This document shows positions 7,700 to 15,394 of a DNA stretch of 30,805 nucleotides, in pieces (position 1 is the first letter of the stretch; each line of letters opens with the position of its first letter). The notes beneath the pieces were generated by a model, which saw only the letters and a program-made list of their open reading frames with translations, was not told the DNA's origin and ran no database searches. This stretch comes from Prevotellaceae bacterium UBA1716. Lineage in GTDB: Bacteria > Bacteroidota > Bacteroidia > Bacteroidales > Bacteroidaceae. The translations under genes and the position numbers were made by a program. Location: positions 1 to 30,805 of the forward strand of contig DCIW01000106.1 in the NCBI GenBank assembly GCA_002317225.1, given 5' to 3'.

Positions 7700-8140
7700 A
7701 TGGAATTCTCAAAGATAAAATTGCCAGAGGAATTGCATAATCAATTAAAAGATTATGTGTATCCAATTATTGGTATTATGCAATATGTACATAATGATTT
7801 AGGACCTGGTCTTCCTGAATATGTATATCAAGAGGCATTAAAAATTAAGTTTCAGAATAAAGGAATCGATACTATAAAAGAATATCAACATCATCCAACA
7901 TTCGATGGAATAGAATTGAATTCATCTGTCAAAATGGATTTATTGCTTTCTATGTCCAGAGGTAATGTCATTATTGAATGCAAAAGTATCAAAGAACTTA
8001 CAGAGCGAGAACGTTATCAATTATCTGGATATCTGCGTAGTACAGAATTTCCAATAGGAATTCTTGTCAATTTTGGGACATGGCCCAAAGCACAAATCGA
8101 AAGATATTACTACAAAAAAGGCATAATAACTCCCTTCTAA
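7700..8140 (+). CDS. GxxExxY protein (PD-(D/E)XK nuclease-like fold)
   Basis: 146-aa protein of the GxxExxY family, whose function is not established. The naming motif is at residues 37-43 (GLPEYVY, with G37, E40, Y43), preceded by the helical IIGIMQYVHNDLGPG. A PD-(D/E)XK-type active-site pattern follows: D80 in VKMDLLL, then E93-x-K95 in NVIIECKSI, which would make a metal-dependent nuclease core together with E40. The C-terminal half has ERERYQLSGYLR and GILVNFG, also usual in the family. No signal peptide. The ATG at 7700 is the first in frame and falls just inside the left inverted arm; the stop is about 30 bp before the right arm. It is AT-rich, with codons (AAT, AAA, GAA, TAT) unlike the neighbouring housekeeping genes, consistent with acquisition. 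Actual nuclease activity is inference only. Confidence 0.85.
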   Translation: MEFSKIKLPEELHNQLKDYVYPIIGIMQYVHNDLGPGLPEYVYQEALKIKFQNKGIDTIKEYQHHPTFDGIELNSSVKMDLLLSMSRGNVIIECKSIKELTERERYQLSGYLRSTEFPIGILVNFGTWPKAQIERYYYKKGIITPF

Positions 8141-8197
8141 CCACCTTCTACCCATATAATCCCCTCTCCCTCATTTCCTTATTTTCTATATTTTGTT

Positions 8198-8220
8198 ATT
8201 TTTCGCATTGAGCGATTTTA
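8198..8220 (-). repeat. Right copy of perfect 23-bp inverted repeat
   Basis: Reverse complement of 7639-7661, plus-strand core CGCATTGAGCG, 57 bp after the GxxExxY stop. Confidence 0.9.
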
Positions 8221-8291
8221 ACAAATGACTTTGTCATTATTTTTAGCGAACAAAAAACAAAGTTTTCGCATTTTATTATCCATAAAAACCT

Positions 8292-10706
8292 ATGATACGA
8301 TTTTTTTTTACATCATTACTCCTAACATCTCTATATATTAATAATGTATTTGCTCAATCCCACCTTCTTGATGAAGGCATTTCATGGGAACTTGCCCAAT
8401 ATCGTAAGGAAAGGATGAGCAATTTGCAGTATTCGCTTGAGTTTTCTATTCCAGAAGATAAGAGTGAGGCGATAGAGGGAAAGATGAGTGTGTCTTTTGA
8501 TTTGAAATATCCGGCAGAAGTGATATTCGACTTTAATGAGAGTGCGGATAAGTTACATAGTGTATCGTATCGCAAAAATCCTAACGGCAAAGGAAAGGAG
8601 AAGGCTGTAGATTGGTTATTCATGAATGGTCATATCGTTGTGCCAAGAAAATATACTCATGCTGGTAAGAATCAGATATGTATTAGTTTTACTGCTGGCA
8701 ATCAAGGTCTTAATCGTCGTGATGGATATGTATATACTCTCTTCGTTCCTGATAGAGCACATACGGTGTTCCCTTGTTTGGACCAACCTAACATGAAGGC
8801 AAAGTTCAACTTAAAACTTGAAATACCAAGTTCGTGGAGCGTTGCACAAAATGGAAATGAGGAGACGATTACCAATAACAATAAGCACAAGAAGGGTACT
8901 CCAACAAATAAGGAAGGATACAAGACACAAAGTTTCTACCTTGACACACCGATCCCAACTTATCTCTTCGCTTTTGCTGCAGGCGAATTCCAATACAAGA
9001 AATATGAGGAAGATGGTTATAACATTGGTGCCTACTATCGCGAAACTGATTCTGCTCGTATCGCCCAATTACCTGAAATCATGCATCAAGTGGTCTTCTC
9101 AATGAAATGGCAAGAGGATTTCACTGGTGTGAAATATCCTTTCCCAAAGTATGACCTTGTTATACTTCCCGGTTTTCAGTTTGGTGGAATGGAACATGTA
9201 GGAGCAACTTTCTATAATGACAATACGCTCTTCCTTCCAAACAATCCAACTCCTGATGAGCAACTCAAACGTACAGAACTTATCTCGCATGAGACAAGTC
9301 ACATGTGGTTTGGAGATGCAGTCACCATGAATTGGTTTGATGATGTGTGGACAAAGGAAGTCTTCGCTAATTACTTTGCTGCAGAAATCACAGAACCATT
9401 ATTCCCAAATCTTGACCACGAACTCAATTGGTTGCGAACTTATCAAGGTGCAGCAATTAGTCAAGACCGTACTGAAGGTCGCACAAGTATTCGCCAACCT
9501 CTTGATAATATGCGATATGCGGGCCTTATCTACAATAACATTATTTATAATAAAGCACCAGTTATGATGCGAAAGATGGTGAAGTTGATGGGTAAGGAAG
9601 CATTCCAACGAGGCATACAAAAGTATGTGCAGAACTACAAATATGATAATGCCACTTGGCCTGACCTTATCGAAATTCTTGATGCTGAAACCGATGCTGA
9701 CCTGAAGTCTTTCAGCAAAGAATGGGTGGATACAGCTAATTGGCCTTCTCGCAAAGCAAAGGACTATACTGAAGCTTACGATATTGATTATTATGGATAT
9801 ACAGAGTTGACCGAAGAGCAGATAGATGCCTTAATGAACAATTTCCCAAAGGGTGGGGCGAAGAAGATGGCTGCTATGATGACCCTTTACGAGAATTATC
9901 TCAATAAGACTATCGAGGCTCGTGCATTTGTTGATATAATGCTGGATATAGCAAACGCAGATGATCCTCTATCTTGTTCTTCTGCCATTAGTTATATGGG
10001 TGAACCTTTGCGAGAATTGCAAATAAAAAGTAACGCCGAGGAGATTGAAACAATAGAAAAGAAAATATACGAATTAAGCAAATCACACTCGCTCACTTCT
10101 GTTAAAACTCAAGCATTGAGACTGATTATTTCAAGAGCAGTAAGTCCTTCAATCGTAAACGAATTGTATGAAATATGGAAGAAGAACGATTCTCCTCTCC
10201 TTTCAATCAATGACTATATGACTCTCTCATACGAACTTGCGATAAGAATGCCAGCGAAAGCAAATGAAATCCTTGCAAAACAGCGAACTCGTATCACTAA
10301 TCCTGATCGTCTTTCTCAGTTCGACTTCGTATCGCGAGCAGTCAATCCGATTGAAACTGAGCGCGATAACTTGTTCAACTCATTGAAGCAAGCAGAAAAT
10401 CGTCGTATCGAACCTTGGACACTCTCTGTTCTTTATTATCTCAATCATCCTTTACGAGACAAAGAGAGCGTGAAGTATATACGACCAGCCCTCGAACTTC
10501 TCCCTGAGATTCAACGTACTGGCGATATCTTCTTCCCTGGCAATTGGAGCAGTAATCTTCTTAGTGGGCATCGTACAAAAGAAGCATACAATGAAGTGGA
10601 AAACTTCCTTTCTGCACATCCCGAAATGCTACAGCTCCTTAAAAACAAAGTGCTCCAAGCACACTACCACCTACAACGCTCCAACTCTCCAGTATCTGTA
10701 AAGTGA
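8292..10706 (+). CDS. Exported M1-family zinc aminopeptidase
   Basis: 804-aa gluzincin that removes N-terminal residues from peptides, predicted to be exported (signal peptide MIRFFFTSLLLTSLYINNVFAQ, shown as residues 1-22). Zinc site: HETSH at about 333-337 (HEXXH) with the third ligand Glu about 19 residues after, in WTKEVFANYFA. The exopeptidase signature normally written GxMEN is GGMEHVGA here (about residue 298), a His-for-Asn variant. An N-terminal beta domain precedes (RRDGYVYTLFVPDRAHTVFPCLDQPNMKAKF; core FPCLDQP), and the C-terminal 300 residues are helical repeats. Start at 8292 lies at the outer edge of the right inverted arm of the preceding cassette, so its original promoter region may have been altered. 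Convergent with the GH10 gene and separated by a bidirectional hairpin. Confidence 0.92.
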   Translation: MIRFFFTSLLLTSLYINNVFAQSHLLDEGISWELAQYRKERMSNLQYSLEFSIPEDKSEAIEGKMSVSFDLKYPAEVIFDFNESADKLHSVSYRKNPNGKGKEKAVDWLFMNGHIVVPRKYTHAGKNQICISFTAGNQGLNRRDGYVYTLFVPDRAHTVFPCLDQPNMKAKFNLKLEIPSSWSVAQNGNEETITNNNKHKKGTPTNKEGYKTQSFYLDTPIPTYLFAFAAGEFQYKKYEEDGYNIGAYYRETDSARIAQLPEIMHQVVFSMKWQEDFTGVKYPFPKYDLVILPGFQFGGMEHVGATFYNDNTLFLPNNPTPDEQLKRTELISHETSHMWFGDAVTMNWFDDVWTKEVFANYFAAEITEPLFPNLDHELNWLRTYQGAAISQDRTEGRTSIRQPLDNMRYAGLIYNNIIYNKAPVMMRKMVKLMGKEAFQRGIQKYVQNYKYDNATWPDLIEILDAETDADLKSFSKEWVDTANWPSRKAKDYTEAYDIDYYGYTELTEEQIDALMNNFPKGGAKKMAAMMTLYENYLNKTIEARAFVDIMLDIANADDPLSCSSAISYMGEPLRELQIKSNAEEIETIEKKIYELSKSHSLTSVKTQALRLIISRAVSPSIVNELYEIWKKNDSPLLSINDYMTLSYELAIRMPAKANEILAKQRTRITNPDRLSQFDFVSRAVNPIETERDNLFNSLKQAENRRIEPWTLSVLYYLNHPLRDKESVKYIRPALELLPEIQRTGDIFFPGNWSSNLLSGHRTKEAYNEVENFLSAHPEMLQLLKNKVLQAHYHLQRSNSPVSVK

Positions 10707-10738
10707 AAATTTAATTTTCACAAATATGAACACACCAA

Positions 10739-10777
10739 AAAGACCTTCAGCCCCCTAACCAGGAACCGAAGGTCTTT
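10739..10777. terminator. Bidirectional terminator between M1 peptidase and GH10-CE1
   Basis: AAAGACCTTC (10739-10748) pairs perfectly with GAAGGTCTTT (10768-10777) around a 19-base loop, with T-rich sequence after it on the plus strand and an A-run before it that gives a U-run on the minus strand. Confidence 0.85.
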
Positions 10778-10799
10778 CTTTATCTACTATTCCAATATC

Positions 10800-12959
10800 T
10801 TACTTAAAGAGCTGTGGAGCAAGTTCACGAAGTGAACGTCGCCATGTCAAGAACTCATGAGCTGTACCTTCCGAAACGAATGAACCAGCATTGTAACCAG
10901 CAGCCTTGAGGTCAGCAGCAGCCTTGTTCACGCCATCAGGATTCTCCTTCGAACCACAAGTCATGAACATAAGCTTAGGAGCCTTCTTGCCTTCGAGGTC
11001 CTTTGGTGAGTAAGTACCACCTGAGAAGAGTCCCCAGTAGTCGAATGTGTCAGGACGAGAAAGTGTGATGTTGCGAGTTTCCATACCACCCATTGAAAGA
11101 CCAGCCATAGCACGGCTTTCCTTCTTAGCAACAGTGCGGAAGTTCTTGTCTACGTATGGGATGAGTTCGTCGCAAAGTACAGTCTCAAAGTCCTTAGCAG
11201 AGAATGAACCGATAGTACCGAACTTAGCATCATTTGTCATACCGTAAGTCATAACGATGATGAATGGCTTGCACTTGCCTTCTGCAATCATATTGTCCAT
11301 GATAGCACCTACACAACCCTGAATTGGCCAAGTAGTCTCGTTCTCACCCCAACCGTGCTGGAGATAAAGAACAGGATACTTCTTGCTACCCTTAGTATAT
11401 TCGGCAGGAGTATAAACGTAGGCAACACGTTCTGTGTTAGTTGATGGAGAGTGGAAGAGAATTTCCTGCATCTGTCCGTGAGGAACATTCTTTACCTGAT
11501 AGAAGTCCTGATCAGCTGCTGGGATTTCGATACCGCTTTCCCAACGGCAAGAACCGAAGTAGTTTGCTGTACCTGGGTCATTAACTACACCACCGTCGAT
11601 AGTGAGGTGATAGTAATGGAAACCTGGATCCATAGGACCATCAGTTGTACCAACCCATACACCATCCTTATCTTTGCGGAGAACTGTACCACCACGACCA
11701 CCGAGACCGAGGCTAACTACTACAGACTTAGCATCTGGAGCCTCTACGCGGAAACGAGCATAACCCTCAGAGTTGACCATTGGGTACTGCTTACCTGGTT
11801 GGTTGAGTGGGTTTGGCTTGAAGTCTTCCTTTGGAGTAACATTATCAAGTGATGCGTCAAAGTCACGAACTGCATAGTAAGCATTCTTAGTCTTGAGGTC
11901 GCCATCGATGAGGAGAGGGTAGTTAGATGTACCAACCCATGAGTCCTTATCTGAGAGGTTCCAGAATGTAACTACTTCAACCACATCCTTATGCTTACGG
12001 AGAGTCTTGAAGAGCTGAACATACTGGTCTGTGTGCATAGCCTTCACATGATCCTTGATAGCAACACCCTGACGAGAGAACTGAAGTTGACCACCCATTT
12101 CTTCGTTAGCACGGATATCAAGTTCTGTGAAGTGGATATGCTTAACGAGTTCTGAGTACTTCACGATAGCATCTTCCACATCTTGCATAGATGGTCCGTA
12201 GATGTTGTAGTGACCTTGCATACCGATACCTGTGATAGGCACACCAGCTTCCTGCATCTTCTTTACCATATTATAAATACGGTCACGCTTTGCAGGAGTT
12301 GCAGCGTTATAGTCATTATAGAAGAGGATTGCGTTAGGGTCAGCCTCATGAGCATATTCGAATGCCTTAGCGATGAACTCATCACCACAAAGCTTGTAGA
12401 GGCGAGATTCGCGGTAATCGCTTGGCTTCTGACCGCCTCGCATACCCCAACGAGGCATACCACCATTACCGTCTGCCATAGCTTCATTAACTACATCCCA
12501 GCAATATACGATATCCTTATAACGATTTACGACTGTATGGATATGTTCGCGAAGACGCTTGTAGAATACTTCCTTAGTCACTTCCTTGCCCTTCTTATCT
12601 GTGAACATCCATTCGCAGAACTGAGAGTGCCATACGAGACAGTGTCCACGCATCTTGATGTTGTTCTTGCGACAGAAGTTAGCGATTTCGTCAGCCTGTT
12701 CCCACTTCCAAACATCTTCCTTTGGATGGAGTTCGCCCGACTTCATGCAGTTCTCACAAGTGATGCTGTTGAAGTTGTTGAGAATAAGTTGTTGTGATTT
12801 CTCGTCGAGATTGCGGTTGTTGATAGCAACACCCACCTTAAAGTAATTTTTGTAAGTGTCCTTCAGACCGTATGAGTCATCGTGACGTGGAGCTCCGAAC
12901 TGTGCAAATGCCGATACCGACATGAGGCCAAGAGCTGCAATAGCAAATAGTTTTTTCAT
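10800..12959 (-). CDS. Bifunctional GH10 endoxylanase / CE1 feruloyl esterase
   Basis: 719-aa secreted enzyme joining a xylan-cleaving domain to an esterase that removes ferulate from arabinoxylan. Signal peptide MKKLFAIAALGLMSVSAFAQ. GH10 domain about residues 25-370: substrate-site LVWHSQ, acid/base Glu in WDVVNEAMAD (about 158), nucleophile Glu in FTELDIRANE (about 278), and FWNLSDKDSW. A beta-sandwich segment (about 395-480, YARFRVEAPDAKSVVVSLG) resembles a CBM48/E-set-like module. The CE1 esterase follows (about 490-719): YPVLYLQHGWGE, nucleophile Ser in AGLSMGGMETR (about 621), and catalytic His in GTAHEFLTWRR (about 702). The architecture matches the xylanase-esterases known from rumen Prevotella (Xyn10D-Fae1A type). 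No T9SS-like tail is present, unlike three other secreted proteins here. Own promoter at 13031. Confidence 0.95.
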   Translation of the reverse strand: MKKLFAIAALGLMSVSAFAQFGAPRHDDSYGLKDTYKNYFKVGVAINNRNLDEKSQQLILNNFNSITCENCMKSGELHPKEDVWKWEQADEIANFCRKNNIKMRGHCLVWHSQFCEWMFTDKKGKEVTKEVFYKRLREHIHTVVNRYKDIVYCWDVVNEAMADGNGGMPRWGMRGGQKPSDYRESRLYKLCGDEFIAKAFEYAHEADPNAILFYNDYNAATPAKRDRIYNMVKKMQEAGVPITGIGMQGHYNIYGPSMQDVEDAIVKYSELVKHIHFTELDIRANEEMGGQLQFSRQGVAIKDHVKAMHTDQYVQLFKTLRKHKDVVEVVTFWNLSDKDSWVGTSNYPLLIDGDLKTKNAYYAVRDFDASLDNVTPKEDFKPNPLNQPGKQYPMVNSEGYARFRVEAPDAKSVVVSLGLGGRGGTVLRKDKDGVWVGTTDGPMDPGFHYYHLTIDGGVVNDPGTANYFGSCRWESGIEIPAADQDFYQVKNVPHGQMQEILFHSPSTNTERVAYVYTPAEYTKGSKKYPVLYLQHGWGENETTWPIQGCVGAIMDNMIAEGKCKPFIIVMTYGMTNDAKFGTIGSFSAKDFETVLCDELIPYVDKNFRTVAKKESRAMAGLSMGGMETRNITLSRPDTFDYWGLFSGGTYSPKDLEGKKAPKLMFMTCGSKENPDGVNKAAADLKAAGYNAGSFVSEGTAHEFLTWRRSLRELAPQLFK

Positions 12960-13030
12960 ATTAGGTAAATTAAATAAATAATTATTAGTTAATTATCTTG
13001 TTTGTCAGCTATGTACAACGTTTATCGATG

Positions 13031-13038
13031 CAAAGTTA
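13031..13038 (-). promoter_or_regulatory. -7 box of the GH10-CE1 gene
   Basis: TAACTTTG followed by CAT on the minus strand, 71 bp upstream of the ATG. No TTTG at -33, as expected if an activator is needed. Confidence 0.55.
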
Positions 13039-13108
13039 GTGCAAAAAAGTATGAACCACTTTGCAATATGTTACATTTTTATTCAAATAGGTAAATAACA
13101 AATAACTA

Positions 13109-13645
13109 TTACTTTTCAATCACCTCAATCAACTCCTCCAAAGTATTTACCGAGTCACACAAATCCTCGAACGGCTTATTAACTACACCTTTGCTTTTCA
13201 ACGATTCAAAGAGGTCGAAAAGCTCATTCCAAAAACCATCAATATTCCAAAAGACCACACGCTTATTATGAATGCCGATAGTGTTGCTTGCCATAACAGT
13301 AAACACCTCATCGAGCGTTCCAAGGCTTCCAGGCATAGCGATGATGATGTCCGAATGCTCAATAAGCAGTTGCTTGCGGTCGTTGAGGTCTTGGCATTGG
13401 ATTTTAGTGTCGATATAGTTGCTCACACGATTCCTGTCGATCAAGATTTGAGGCACCACACCAACAACGTGCCCACCATTTTCATGAACAGCCTTTGCTG
13501 TTGCTTCCATCAGTCCGCAGTTAGCACCACCGTAAACAAGAGTCTTGCCCTCTTTCCCAATCCATTCACCAAGGCGACCAGCCTCAATGTAAAACGGATA
13601 ATCCATATTATCCGAAGATGCACAGAATATTCCAATGTTATTCAT
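13109..13645 (-). CDS. LOG-family protein (TIGR00730-like)
   Basis: 178-aa Rossmann-fold protein of the LOG/lysine-decarboxylase-like family; characterised members are nucleotide-5'-monophosphate phosphoribohydrolases that release a base from AMP or cytokinin nucleotides. The ATG at 13645 (MNNIGIFCASSDN) is preferred over a TTG four codons upstream. Family segments: IGIFCASS at the N-terminus, LVYGGANCGLMEATA, GGHVVGVVPQ, and DRKQLLIEHSDIIIAMPGSLGTLDEVF (core R-K...PGSLGTLDE). The usual PGGxGTxxE loop has Ser in place of the second Gly, and the usual YGGGxxGLM has Ala for the third Gly; the catalytic Arg and Glu are kept. Monocistronic; a TATATTTG box lies about 100 bp upstream. Specific substrate cannot be told. 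Confidence 0.85.
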   Translation of the reverse strand: MNNIGIFCASSDNMDYPFYIEAGRLGEWIGKEGKTLVYGGANCGLMEATAKAVHENGGHVVGVVPQILIDRNRVSNYIDTKIQCQDLNDRKQLLIEHSDIIIAMPGSLGTLDEVFTVMASNTIGIHNKRVVFWNIDGFWNELFDLFESLKSKGVVNKPFEDLCDSVNTLEELIEVIEK

Positions 13646-13745
13646 ATATTTATACAATTTTATTAGACAAAATGATACAGTCTAATCCCCCATCTTCTTA
13701 CCGTCACAATACCGATATCATTGGGCATCGACCTGTATCTCTTTG

Positions 13746-13753
13746 CAAATATA
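13746..13753 (-). promoter_or_regulatory. Candidate -7 box of the LOG-family gene
   Basis: TATATTTG on the minus strand, about 100 bp upstream of the ATG at 13645, implying a leader of about 95 nt. Confidence 0.4.
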
Positions 13754-13866
13754 AGTAATATCCATTAATCGAACAAAGAAAAACAGAAAATTCTACCGAA
13801 ATATGTTATTGTCTATTACAAAACAGTCAATCTTTCGACGCCACACTTATTACATAAAAAAACTTC

Positions 13867-14338
13867 CATCTTCCATATTTTTAACTTAATGTATTGTGTA
13901 CTATGGTGTTATTTTATGGAGGTTTATTCCAAACATCCATAAACTTCCATATTATTGGTGATTATAGCATATTATTTCATATATTTCCTGGCAAATAACT
14001 TGTAAATAACAATAATCATCCGTACTTTTGAACTACAATTATCACATTTTCTTGCTTTGTTTGTTCATTTTAACAAGTCAAAAGGACATCAAAAGGCCTA
14101 TTAAAGCCAAATAAAGTACATTAAACGCCCCTTAATAGTATGATTTATGCCACACTTCAAATCGTTTCCACTATTCCTACGTTTGGAAACTGCCGTTTCC
14201 TACTTAGGAAACGCTCGTTTCCACCAATGGAAACGCAATACGAATCTGCTTGAATGGAAGTTTATGGATGTTTGACATATAACCTCCATAAGGTAACAAA
14301 CACTAAATCAATTAAATAAATCAAAAATATGGAAGATG
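13867..14338. mobile_element. Gene-less inverted-repeat element (MITE-like candidate)
   Basis: Arms of about 85 bp are imperfect reverse complements with three perfect blocks in the same order: 13867-13882 with 14323-14338 (16 bp, CATCTTCCATATTTTT), 13914-13924 with 14281-14291 (11 bp, TTATGGAGGTT), and 13930-13950 with 14254-14274 (21 bp, core ACATCCATAAACTTCCAT). The spacings between blocks are nearly equal on both sides. The interior of about 300 bp has no gene. The structure suggests a miniature transposable element or a structured RNA locus; no target duplication was identified with confidence. Confidence 0.55.
14163..14235. repeat. Cluster of three GTTTCC/GGAAAC hairpins
   Basis: CGTTTCC at 14163, 14194 and 14216, each followed by GGAAAC at 14185, 14207 and 14229. 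The last two are perfect 7-bp stems with 6-base loops (TACTTA, ACCAAT); the first has a 15-base loop. They lie inside the inverted-repeat element. Confidence 0.8.
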
Positions 14339-14384
14339 CAAGTTTTTAAACAAAAAATTATTATAGATAAATACCTACATAATA

Positions 14385-14428
14385 ACGTGAGTTCAAGATA
14401 ATAACATTTTCTTATCTCGAACTCACGT
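14385..14428 (-). terminator. Long hairpin at the end of the LytTR operon
   Basis: ACGTGAGTTC (14385-14394) pairs with GAACTCACGT (14419-14428), continued after one mismatch by AGATAA (14396-14401) with TTATCT (14412-14417). It starts 3 bp after the stop of the 320-aa gene. There is little U-run afterwards (TATTATG), so it is a terminator or a transcript-stabilising stem. Confidence 0.6.
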
Positions 14429-14431
14429 CAA

Positions 14432-15394
14432 CTATCGTTTTTTGAATATCAACCAAGGGATGATGCTTTCATCCTTGTGCTTTTCTTCTTTGCGAGTGAC
14501 ATCACCTATGGTATGATGTTGACCATCGGAGTCACGATAGAAGGAATAATCGTTTCCGCCTGTGATGTAGATTGCATCAATGAAACCGTACTCGCGGATT
14601 GCATCGGCGAATGCCCACATCGCTTCCGCGTTTCGGCTTTCGATATAATACAATTTGTCGCCCATTCGTCCTAATGCTCTACGCTCAACTTTTCCATGCA
14701 GATAGAATCGTGATGGGAGAACGCCATTAGAAACAAGGATGAACTGGCGGAAGAAAGAACCACCCTGTTCCACACAATAATCCAATACTTTCTCATTGCG
14801 TGAGATACCAATCACAATATTGTCGTTTGCCATGGCACAATAGCCCAAGCGGGATTGGTCAGACTCTATCTGCTTGCCGTTCATCACAAGACTTCCGATG
14901 TAATGATTGACTGATTTGTCGTATGATGTAAAATCTGAACAACGGCTATAGAGATACACTTCGGTGTCGGTAGTGTCAGGTTCGATGAAAGAAATCTCAG
15001 CCTTGAGTCCACGCAGTTCATAGAAGTTGAGGGCCACACCAAGGATAGAATCGGTAGTCATGACAACTTCCGGTTTTACATGAGTAGCTGGGGTCTTCAG
15101 TTTCTCGATATTTTCTTCAGAAGTAACCGAAACAGGCACTCCTATATTGACATACCTTCTATAATACCAGTATCCTCCGACTGCAAGCAGACAAGCCAAT
15201 AGAGAGATAATTGCAGCTACTGCAATCCATGGCCATCTACGACGAGGAGTCGGAGTTGGGGCAGTATTGTCGTTATCGTCGTCCTCGATGATAATAGTTG
15301 GAGTCTCACCTTCGCCTTGACCAGGGATAAACTCTGGTTTCTCATCAATGATGATGACAGGTTTCTCGTTAAATTCGCCTTCTGTATATTTCAT
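14432..15394 (-). CDS. Membrane-anchored phosphodiester glycosidase-like protein
   Basis: 320-aa protein with a cytoplasmic N-terminus, a single membrane helix (about residues 54-76, WPWIAVAAIISLLACLLAV) and a C-terminal extracytoplasmic domain. The N-terminal 50 residues are acidic and hold two similar short motifs, PVIIIDE and PTIIIED, followed by a Pro/Thr stretch and RRR before the helix. The C-terminal part (about 115-310) resembles NAGPA/DUF2233-type domains: ALNFYELRGLKAEIS, CVEQGGSFFRQFILVSNG, RRALGRMGDKLYYIES, and ADAIREYGFIDAIYITGGN, where the latter corresponds to the family's GxxxAixLDGG. The residues are diverged, so catalysis is uncertain. It overlaps the LytTR gene by 4 bp (ATGA), so the two are translated together and probably work as a regulator-membrane partner pair. 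Confidence 0.6.
   Translation of the reverse strand: MKYTEGEFNEKPVIIIDEKPEFIPGQGEGETPTIIIEDDDNDNTAPTPTPRRRWPWIAVAAIISLLACLLAVGGYWYYRRYVNIGVPVSVTSEENIEKLKTPATHVKPEVVMTTDSILGVALNFYELRGLKAEISFIEPDTTDTEVYLYSRCSDFTSYDKSVNHYIGSLVMNGKQIESDQSRLGYCAMANDNIVIGISRNEKVLDYCVEQGGSFFRQFILVSNGVLPSRFYLHGKVERRALGRMGDKLYYIESRNAEAMWAFADAIREYGFIDAIYITGGNDYSFYRDSDGQHHTIGDVTRKEEKHKDESIIPWLIFKKR

Larger units (their letters stand above)
7565..8290. mobile_element. Inverted-repeat-bounded cassette carrying a GxxExxY gene
   Basis: Two imperfect inverted arms of about 120 bp (left about 7565-7689, right about 8172-8290) tightly enclose the gene at 7700-8140. Within them a 23-bp stretch is perfect (7639-7661 against 8198-8220, core CGCTCAATGCG), and a 12-bp stretch is perfect (ATAATAAAATGC at 7577-7588 against GCATTTTATTAT at 8268-8279). 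Further blocks align with few gaps: GGTTTT outside the 12-mer, TTTTTGTT/GCT/AAAAT between the two perfect blocks, and CAAAATA..AG.AAAAT inside the 23-mer. No transposase is present. A non-autonomous mobile cassette is inferred; a large RNA fold-back unit is the main alternative. Confidence 0.6.
13646..14431. other. 786-bp gene-free region with nested inverted repeats
   Basis: No credible reading frame. It holds the LOG promoter at its left end, an inverted-repeat element (13867-14338) with three GTTTCC hairpins inside, and a long hairpin at 14385-14428 next to the following gene. The interior also has short repeated words (CAAAAGG, ATTAAAG/TTAAACG, around 14088-14135). Confidence 0.7.

Noticed and set aside
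7565..8290. Insertion sequence with its own transposase
   Set aside because: The only gene is the GxxExxY protein, with no DDE, HUH or serine/tyrosine recombinase motif; the unit is reported only as an inverted-repeat cassette.
14163..14235. Possible CRISPR array from repeated GTTTCC and GGAAAC
   Set aside because: Repeat units are only 6-7 bp, spacing is about 22-31 bp without constant spacers, and no cas gene is nearby; stem-loops explain it.
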